Source: Accumulibacter sp.
Lineage (GTDB): Bacteria; Pseudomonadota; Gammaproteobacteria; Burkholderiales; Rhodocyclaceae
Length of the DNA: 12,052 nucleotides
Reading direction: 5' to 3'
Assembly (NCBI GenBank): GCA_003538495.1
Contig: DPSD01000734.1
Location: forward strand, 1 to 12,052
The notes beneath the pieces were generated by a model. The model made no database searches. It worked only from the letters and a program-made list of their open reading frames with translations, and had not been told where the DNA came from. The translations under genes were made by a program, and so were the position numbers. Shown here piece after piece: positions 4,641 through 9,119 of the stretch; within the stretch, counting starts at the first letter, position 1; each line of letters opens with the position of its first letter.

Positions 4641-6722
4641 ATGGCCATCGCCAAGCTTTCAATCGACCTCGAAACGCGGCTCGCCACGTTCGAGCGCGAC
4701 CTGAAGCAGATGAGCGCGCTGTCTGAAATGGCCGCAAACAAGATCGGCAGTGCCTTCACCGGCCTGACCGTCATCTTTGCCGGGCTGGCCGGCGCGCTCT
4801 CCGTCGGCGCCATCAAGCAGGCCTTCGACAGCTATGTCCAGGGCGCGGCGGCGATGGACGACCTCGCCGAGATCACCGGCAGCACCGTCGAGAAAGTCTC
4901 GGCGCTGTCCAATGTGGCCAAGATCAGCGGCACCGACATGGGGCTGCTCGAGGGCGGCATGGTCAAGCTGGCCAAGGCCGTCACGCTGGTCGGCGACGAA
5001 TCGAGCGATGCCGCCGCCGCCTTCAAGGCGCTGAACCTCGACCCGAAGGAACTCGGCGCGGTCGACACGGCGGACCAGCTCAAGATTGTGGCCGAGCGCC
5101 TCGCCGAATACGAGGACGGCGCCGCCAAGACGGCGCTGGCCACGACCCTGCTCGGCAAGTCCGGCGCGCAGCTGCTGCCCTACCTCAAGGATCTGGCCAG
5201 CACCGGTGACCTGGTGGCAAAGGTCACCACCGAGCAGGCGGCGCAGGCGGAAGAGTACGAAAAGAACCTCAAGCGCCTGGGCGCCGCGCAGAGCGCCGTG
5301 GTCAAGATCATCAGCGCAGAACTGGTGCCTGCAGCAAATGTGCTGGTCAAGACCTTCGTCGACGTGCTGAGCGGCACTGACGGCGTGCGCGGCGCGGCGC
5401 GCGGGCTGGCCGAAGACGGCAGCATTCAGAACTGGGCCATCAGCGCCGTGCGCGCCGCCGGCTTCGTCATTGATGCGTTTGACGGCGTTGTGCGCGTGGT
5501 GCAGGCCGTCGGTAAAACCATCGGCGCCGCTGCAGCAAGCGCTGCCGCCGTGGCCCAGGGCAGCTTCTCCGGGGCCAAGGCCATCGGCGGCGAGTTGTTA
5601 TCCGATCTCGACAGCCTGGCGCAGAAGCCGCTCTTCTCGCAGCGCCTCGAAGAAAACATCGCGGCCATGCAGAAGCTCGGCGGCGCCGCCGATGTTACGC
5701 GCAAGAAGCTGAACTTCTCCGGCGGGGTAGGTGGTGGCGCGGGCGGCAGGGGAGGCCGTGGCCGTGCAGGTGGCGGCGCCTCCGCCAGCTTCACAGACTA
5801 CGACCAGCAGCTGGTTCAGAGGATTGCCAGCGCCATCGAGAAAACCGACACGGTCAAGGCCGCCGAACTGGTGCGCCAGCTTGAAAAGCTCGACGAACTG
5901 GCTGCCGCAGGTCTCGACCCGGCAATCGTCAAGGCCGTGCGCGACGACCTGACCGGCGCCAGCAAGGCCGCAGCCGACGAAGTGGCACGCCTCAACAGCC
6001 TGCTCGACGCCACGCCGACAGCCAAGATCGAGCAGTCGCGTGACGACATGCTGCTGCTGACCAAGGCTCTCACCGAGGGCCGCATCGCCGAAGAGCAATA
6101 CCTCGAGGCCGTCGCCGCCCGCCTGGACACGGTGTCTAAGAAGACCGAGAAGGTGGTCGGCGAGTTCGACGAATTCACCGAGGCGGCAGCCAAGAACATC
6201 GAGAACGCATTAGCAGATTTCCTCTTTGATCCGTTCTCCGAAGGGCTAGACGGCATGGCGAGGAAGTTTGCAGATACGATTCGCAAGATGGCCGCCGATG
6301 CCGCGGCCGCGCAAATTGCCAAAGCCCTATTCGGAGGGATGGGTAAAGATGGCGATTGGGGCTGGGTTGGCTCTATCATTAAAGCAGTCGGATTCCATGA
6401 AGGCGGGCTTGTCGGGGCGGGCGGCAGTTTTTCGCGCAACGTCCCGGCAGCAGCCTTCTTTAGCGCCAAGCGCTACCACAACGGCGGATTCGCGTCGGAC
6501 GAGGTGCCTGCCATCCTGCAAAAGGGCGAACTGGTGCTGACCAAAGACCAGCAAAAGGCCACCGCCAACCAGTCCGCCCAGGCTCCAGCCCAGAACATCC
6601 GCATCGTCAACGCCTTCGATACCTCAGTCGTCGGTGACTATCTCGGCAGCGCCGCCGGAGAGCGGCTGATACTCAATGCCGTGCAGCGCAATTCGCGAGC
6701 CATGCGCCAGGCAATTGCATGA
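4641..6722 (+). CDS. Tape measure protein
   Basis: This 693-residue protein sets tail length and is injected with DNA. It is the longest complete gene here and sits right after the chaperone. It has a helical N-terminus, a hydrophobic stretch at about residues 40-62 (GLTVIFAGLAGALSVGA), the tape-measure-typical segment 'MDDLAEITGSTVEKVSALSN', a second Ala-rich hydrophobic stretch near 290-312 and a Gly/Arg-rich linker at about 362-383. Long helices follow, and a C-terminal part carries two H(E/N)GG elements (FHEGGLVG, YHNGGFASDEVPAIL) before KGELVLT, common at tape measure ends. At 0.15 nm per residue the tail would be about 104 nm. AAGGAAG lies 6 nt before the ATG. Codon choice shifts to A/T-ending codons around 6200-6400. 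No lytic enzyme domain is recognisable. Confidence 0.93.
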   Translation: MAIAKLSIDLETRLATFERDLKQMSALSEMAANKIGSAFTGLTVIFAGLAGALSVGAIKQAFDSYVQGAAAMDDLAEITGSTVEKVSALSNVAKISGTDMGLLEGGMVKLAKAVTLVGDESSDAAAAFKALNLDPKELGAVDTADQLKIVAERLAEYEDGAAKTALATTLLGKSGAQLLPYLKDLASTGDLVAKVTTEQAAQAEEYEKNLKRLGAAQSAVVKIISAELVPAANVLVKTFVDVLSGTDGVRGAARGLAEDGSIQNWAISAVRAAGFVIDAFDGVVRVVQAVGKTIGAAAASAAAVAQGSFSGAKAIGGELLSDLDSLAQKPLFSQRLEENIAAMQKLGGAADVTRKKLNFSGGVGGGAGGRGGRGRAGGGASASFTDYDQQLVQRIASAIEKTDTVKAAELVRQLEKLDELAAAGLDPAIVKAVRDDLTGASKAAADEVARLNSLLDATPTAKIEQSRDDMLLLTKALTEGRIAEEQYLEAVAARLDTVSKKTEKVVGEFDEFTEAAAKNIENALADFLFDPFSEGLDGMARKFADTIRKMAADAAAAQIAKALFGGMGKDGDWGWVGSIIKAVGFHEGGLVGAGGSFSRNVPAAAFFSAKRYHNGGFASDEVPAILQKGELVLTKDQQKATANQSAQAPAQNIRIVNAFDTSVVGDYLGSAAGERLILNAVQRNSRAMRQAIA

Positions 6723-7870
6723 GCCTGTGGCCATTCGTCCCGCTTAACGAGACCATCGAGGTTCTCGAATGGAAAACGGACGTGCTGCGCGCCCGTGCCG
6801 GCGAACAGCGCCAGCGCCTGCGCGAGCGTCCGCGCCGGCTGTGGAGCTTCCGCCACTGGCTCGATGCCGATGGACAAGCCACGGCGCGGGCGCTTGTCCG
6901 CAGCGCCACGGCGTTCGAGGTCCCGGACTGGACGCAGGTGATATACGGCGGGCCAGTTTCAGCCGGATCTTCCGTATCCGTCACGTTTTCAACATCCGGG
7001 TTTGGCCTGGCTGCCGGGCAGAAGGTCGTATTGTGGTCCGGAATCCTCGACAACGAGGTGTGCACCATCGAAAGCGTGTCGCCAACCGGAATCGTCATTC
7101 AGTCCGTCGCCACCACGCGCGCCGCCACCGGAATCTATCGCGTCGACGGTGCCCATGCCGCCGTCGAACTGACATTCGATCGGCCAGCAGGCCATCTGCA
7201 GATGGCCAGCATTACCTTCGAGGCGGCCGCCGTCGAGCAGCACGCCGCCACCACCTACAGCCAGTATCGCGGGCATGACGTGCTTCCGCTTCCGGCCGTG
7301 GTCGGCGCCGGCTCGCTGGCCGAGTCGCTGACATGGCCACGCGAAATCTTCGACAACATGACCGGAATCCCGGCAGTAGAAAGGGTGCGCGACGTCGCCA
7401 ACGAAAAGTTCACCATGCGCTGGCATGCCATACGCCCGGAAGATGTCGCCGCGCAGCGGGCGTGGATCTGCAGCCGCTACGGGCGCTGGCTGGCCTTCTG
7501 GCTGCCGAGTTGGCAGCGCGACCTCACCGCGGCGGCAAATGTCGGGTCATCGGACACGACGCTGCGCGTCTTCGCGCCGAAGGGTGCCACGTCGCTAGGC
7601 CGCACCACCTGCGACCTCGAGATTGAAACGACCGGCGCCGTCTATCGCCGGCGTATCACGTCTGCCAGCGCCGGGCCGTCGGTGAGCGGCCGGCCGACCA
7701 TCGACCTGACGATGGATAGCCCCTTTGGCGTTGCCGTGTCCGTCTCGGCTTTCGGAAAAATCAGCTACCTGCGTTGCGTGCGCTTTGACGCCGACCGTAT
7801 CGAATTCCTCCACCGCGCCCGCGCCGGCATTGCCGTATCGGTTCCATGCATCGAGGTTCCTGTGCCATGA
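6719..7870 (+). CDS. Tail tip protein (position of lambda gpM / distal tail protein)
   Basis: This 383-residue protein lies between the tape measure and the gpL-like gene, the slot of lambda gpM. The N-terminus has 'LWPFVPLNETIEVLEWKTDVL' and an Arg-rich 'GEQRQRLRERPRR' stretch (residues about 28-40). This matches an opening I know from other phage tip proteins ('E.LEWlTDVL....G.EqR..LR..PR'). Residues about 80-150 (SSVSVTFSTSGFGLAAG, NEVCTIESVS) and 275-345 look like two small beta domains. Between them lies 'ESLTWPREIFDNMTG' followed by 'RYGRWLAFWLPSWQRDL', also typical for these proteins. The start overlaps the tape measure stop (ATGA), so translation is probably coupled. I cannot name a Pfam family with certainty. 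Confidence 0.75.
   Translation: MSLWPFVPLNETIEVLEWKTDVLRARAGEQRQRLRERPRRLWSFRHWLDADGQATARALVRSATAFEVPDWTQVIYGGPVSAGSSVSVTFSTSGFGLAAGQKVVLWSGILDNEVCTIESVSPTGIVIQSVATTRAATGIYRVDGAHAAVELTFDRPAGHLQMASITFEAAAVEQHAATTYSQYRGHDVLPLPAVVGAGSLAESLTWPREIFDNMTGIPAVERVRDVANEKFTMRWHAIRPEDVAAQRAWICSRYGRWLAFWLPSWQRDLTAAANVGSSDTTLRVFAPKGATSLGRTTCDLEIETTGAVYRRRITSASAGPSVSGRPTIDLTMDSPFGVAVSVSAFGKISYLRCVRFDADRIEFLHRARAGIAVSVPCIEVPVP
7190..7207. repeat. Perfect 18-bp palindrome inside the tip gene
   Basis: GGCCATCTGCAGATGGCC reads the same on both strands with no loop and a central CTGCAG. It lies inside coding sequence (codons for about AGHLQMA). Palindromes of this size arise by chance about once in 20 windows of this length, so a function such as a binding or restriction-related site is only possible. 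Confidence 0.6.
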
Positions 7871-8679
7871 CCTATGCCGCCACCGAAGCCGCAGCCCAGT
7901 CCGGGCGACCCGTCGAGCTTTACGAGTTTCTCAACGGCACGGCCGCATTCCGGTACACCAGCGCCGATGGCGATGTGTCCTACGGTGGCAACACCTACAC
8001 CGCCGTGCCGATAGCGCGCGCCGCGATTGAGGCGACGCAGGAAATGTTCAGGGCTGCGCTGAATCTCACCTGCGCGACAGATCTGGCAGTGCTTGACCTA
8101 TTTCGGTTCACGCCACCAGAGGAAGTCGTGACAATGACGCTGCGCCGCCTCCACCAAGGCGACGGCGAAGCAATCACCATGTGGACTGGCCGCGTTCTCA
8201 ACGTGACATGGAATAACGCATCTGCCGATCTACACTGCGAAAGCGTTTATGCCTCGCTCAAGCGCAACGGCATGCGCCGTCTGTATCAGCGCCCGTGTCC
8301 GCATGTCCTCTACGGCCCTGGCTGCACGCTAAGTAGAGCGACATGGAAGGCTACGAAAACGGTGGCGTCTGTGTCCGGAGTCGGAATCGTTCTTAATGAC
8401 ATGGGCGCTTACGTAGACGGATACTTTTCCGGCGGCTATCTCGAGTGGGAAAGTTCGACCGGGATTTTTGAGCGGCGCGCGATTCGCGGGCAGACTGGCG
8501 GCACGATCACGATCAATTTCCCGGTTCCAGGGCTGGCAGCATCCGCGACCGTCGGAATTTACCCAGGATGCGATCACACGCTGGCGACGTGCGGAACGAA
8601 GTTCGCCAACTCGCTTAATTACGGCGGCATTCCTCATTTCACCGGCAAAAACCCGTTCAACGGCGCGACGCTTTACTGA
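7867..8679 (+). CDS. BR0599-family tail tip protein (lambda gpL-like)
   Basis: This 270-residue protein has the C-terminal signature of the phage BR0599 family: 'GCDHTLATCGTKFANSLNYG', then GIPHFTGKNPF. The N-terminal half (DUF2163-like) has 'RPVELYEFLNGTAAFRYTSAD', then 'YGGNTYTAVPIARAAIEATQE' and 'TMTLRRLHQGDGEAITMWTGR'. Four cysteines sit as C144-X8-C153 and C235-X6-C242. The same spacing is, as I recall, that of the [4Fe-4S] ligands in lambda gpL, but here about 80 residues of beta-rich sequence separate the pairs. The start at 7867 uses the ATGA overlap with GAGG at 7853-7856; an in-frame ATG at 7846 would overlap the previous gene more. It acts at the tail tip below the tube. Confidence 0.9.
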   Translation: MTYAATEAAAQSGRPVELYEFLNGTAAFRYTSADGDVSYGGNTYTAVPIARAAIEATQEMFRAALNLTCATDLAVLDLFRFTPPEEVVTMTLRRLHQGDGEAITMWTGRVLNVTWNNASADLHCESVYASLKRNGMRRLYQRPCPHVLYGPGCTLSRATWKATKTVASVSGVGIVLNDMGAYVDGYFSGGYLEWESSTGIFERRAIRGQTGGTITINFPVPGLAASATVGIYPGCDHTLATCGTKFANSLNYGGIPHFTGKNPFNGATLY

Positions 8680-8688
8680 GGTCGAATC

Positions 8689-8925
8689 ATGGACATCGTC
8701 TATTACATCGTCGCGCTGATCGTCTCTTCGCTGATCAGTTACGCCCTTGCGCCGAAGCCGCCGACACCGAAGCCGGCATCGATCACGGATTTCGATGTCC
8801 CGGTCGCCGAGGAGGGAAGGCCCATCCCAGTGGTATTCGGGACCGTCACATTGACCGGCCCGAACGTGCTCTGGTATGGCGACCTGAAGGCGGTTCCGAT
8901 CAAGGAAAAGGCAGGGAAGAAATGA
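8689..8925 (+). CDS. Small tail tip protein with N-terminal hydrophobic helix
   Basis: This 78-residue protein begins with a hydrophobic segment (IVYYIVALIVSSLISYALA, residues 3-21), followed by a Pro-rich stretch (PKPPTPKP). The conserved-looking segment GRPIPVVFGTVTLTGPNV with LWYGDLKAVPIK comes next. The 'IPVVFGT..l.GPN.lWYGDL' string is familiar from phage tail assembly proteins found before the central tip protein. The helix may insert into the membrane or the tip core. TGAGGT at 8677-8682, overlapping the previous stop, is the ribosome site 6 nt before ATG. The C-terminus is basic (KEKAGKK). The molecular role is unknown. Confidence 0.75.
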   Translation: MDIVYYIVALIVSSLISYALAPKPPTPKPASITDFDVPVAEEGRPIPVVFGTVTLTGPNVLWYGDLKAVPIKEKAGKK

Positions 8926-9119
8926 CGACGGTTAAACACCGCCACTGCCGGGAGATCGGCTACTGCAATCGCGGCTTGCGGGCGTGGTTCGCGCGCGAGG
9001 GGCTGGACTGGCAGGCATTCCTGCGGCACGGAATCAATGCCGCAACGCTGCGCGCGCGAGGCCATAACGCAATGGTCGAGCGCGCCATTTCCCGCGCCGA
9101 AGGAGATACAAATGGGTAG
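8922..9119 (+). CDS. Small conserved tail tip protein
   Basis: This 65-residue protein contains 'HCREIGYCNRGLRAWFAREGL', continuing DWQAFLRHGI. This pattern ('hmR..GYC.rG.R.wf..hGLDW..Fl.nGi') recurs in small proteins encoded just before the large tip protein in many siphophages and transposable phages. Two cysteines (in HCRE and GYCN) are present. The start overlaps the preceding stop (ATGA), with GGGAAGAA just upstream. The end overlaps the next gene by 8 nt. The tight two-way overlap suggests co-translation with both neighbours. The function is unknown to me. Confidence 0.72.
   Translation: MTTVKHRHCREIGYCNRGLRAWFAREGLDWQAFLRHGINAATLRARGHNAMVERAISRAEGDTNG
9100..9105 (+). promoter_or_regulatory. 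Strong ribosome site for the large tip gene
   Basis: AAGGAG lies 6 nt before the ATG at 9112, inside the end of the 65-residue gene. It fixes the start of the large tail tip gene and predicts high translation. Confidence 0.75.

Noticed and set aside
3998..4816. Minus-strand open frame (272 codons) over chaperone and tape measure start
   Set aside because: It overlaps the frameshift signal, the chaperone and the tape measure start. It has no ribosome site or protein-like pattern, so it is a shadow frame.
5720..5785. GGN-rich stretch as a DNA repeat array
   Set aside because: It encodes a Gly/Arg-rich flexible linker in the tape measure. The units are irregular, so this is low-complexity coding sequence and not a tandem repeat.
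7846..7866. ATG at 7846 as start of the BR0599-type protein
   Set aside because: It would overlap the previous gene by 25 nt. The ATGA overlap at 7867 with GAGG upstream is the usual arrangement in this cluster.
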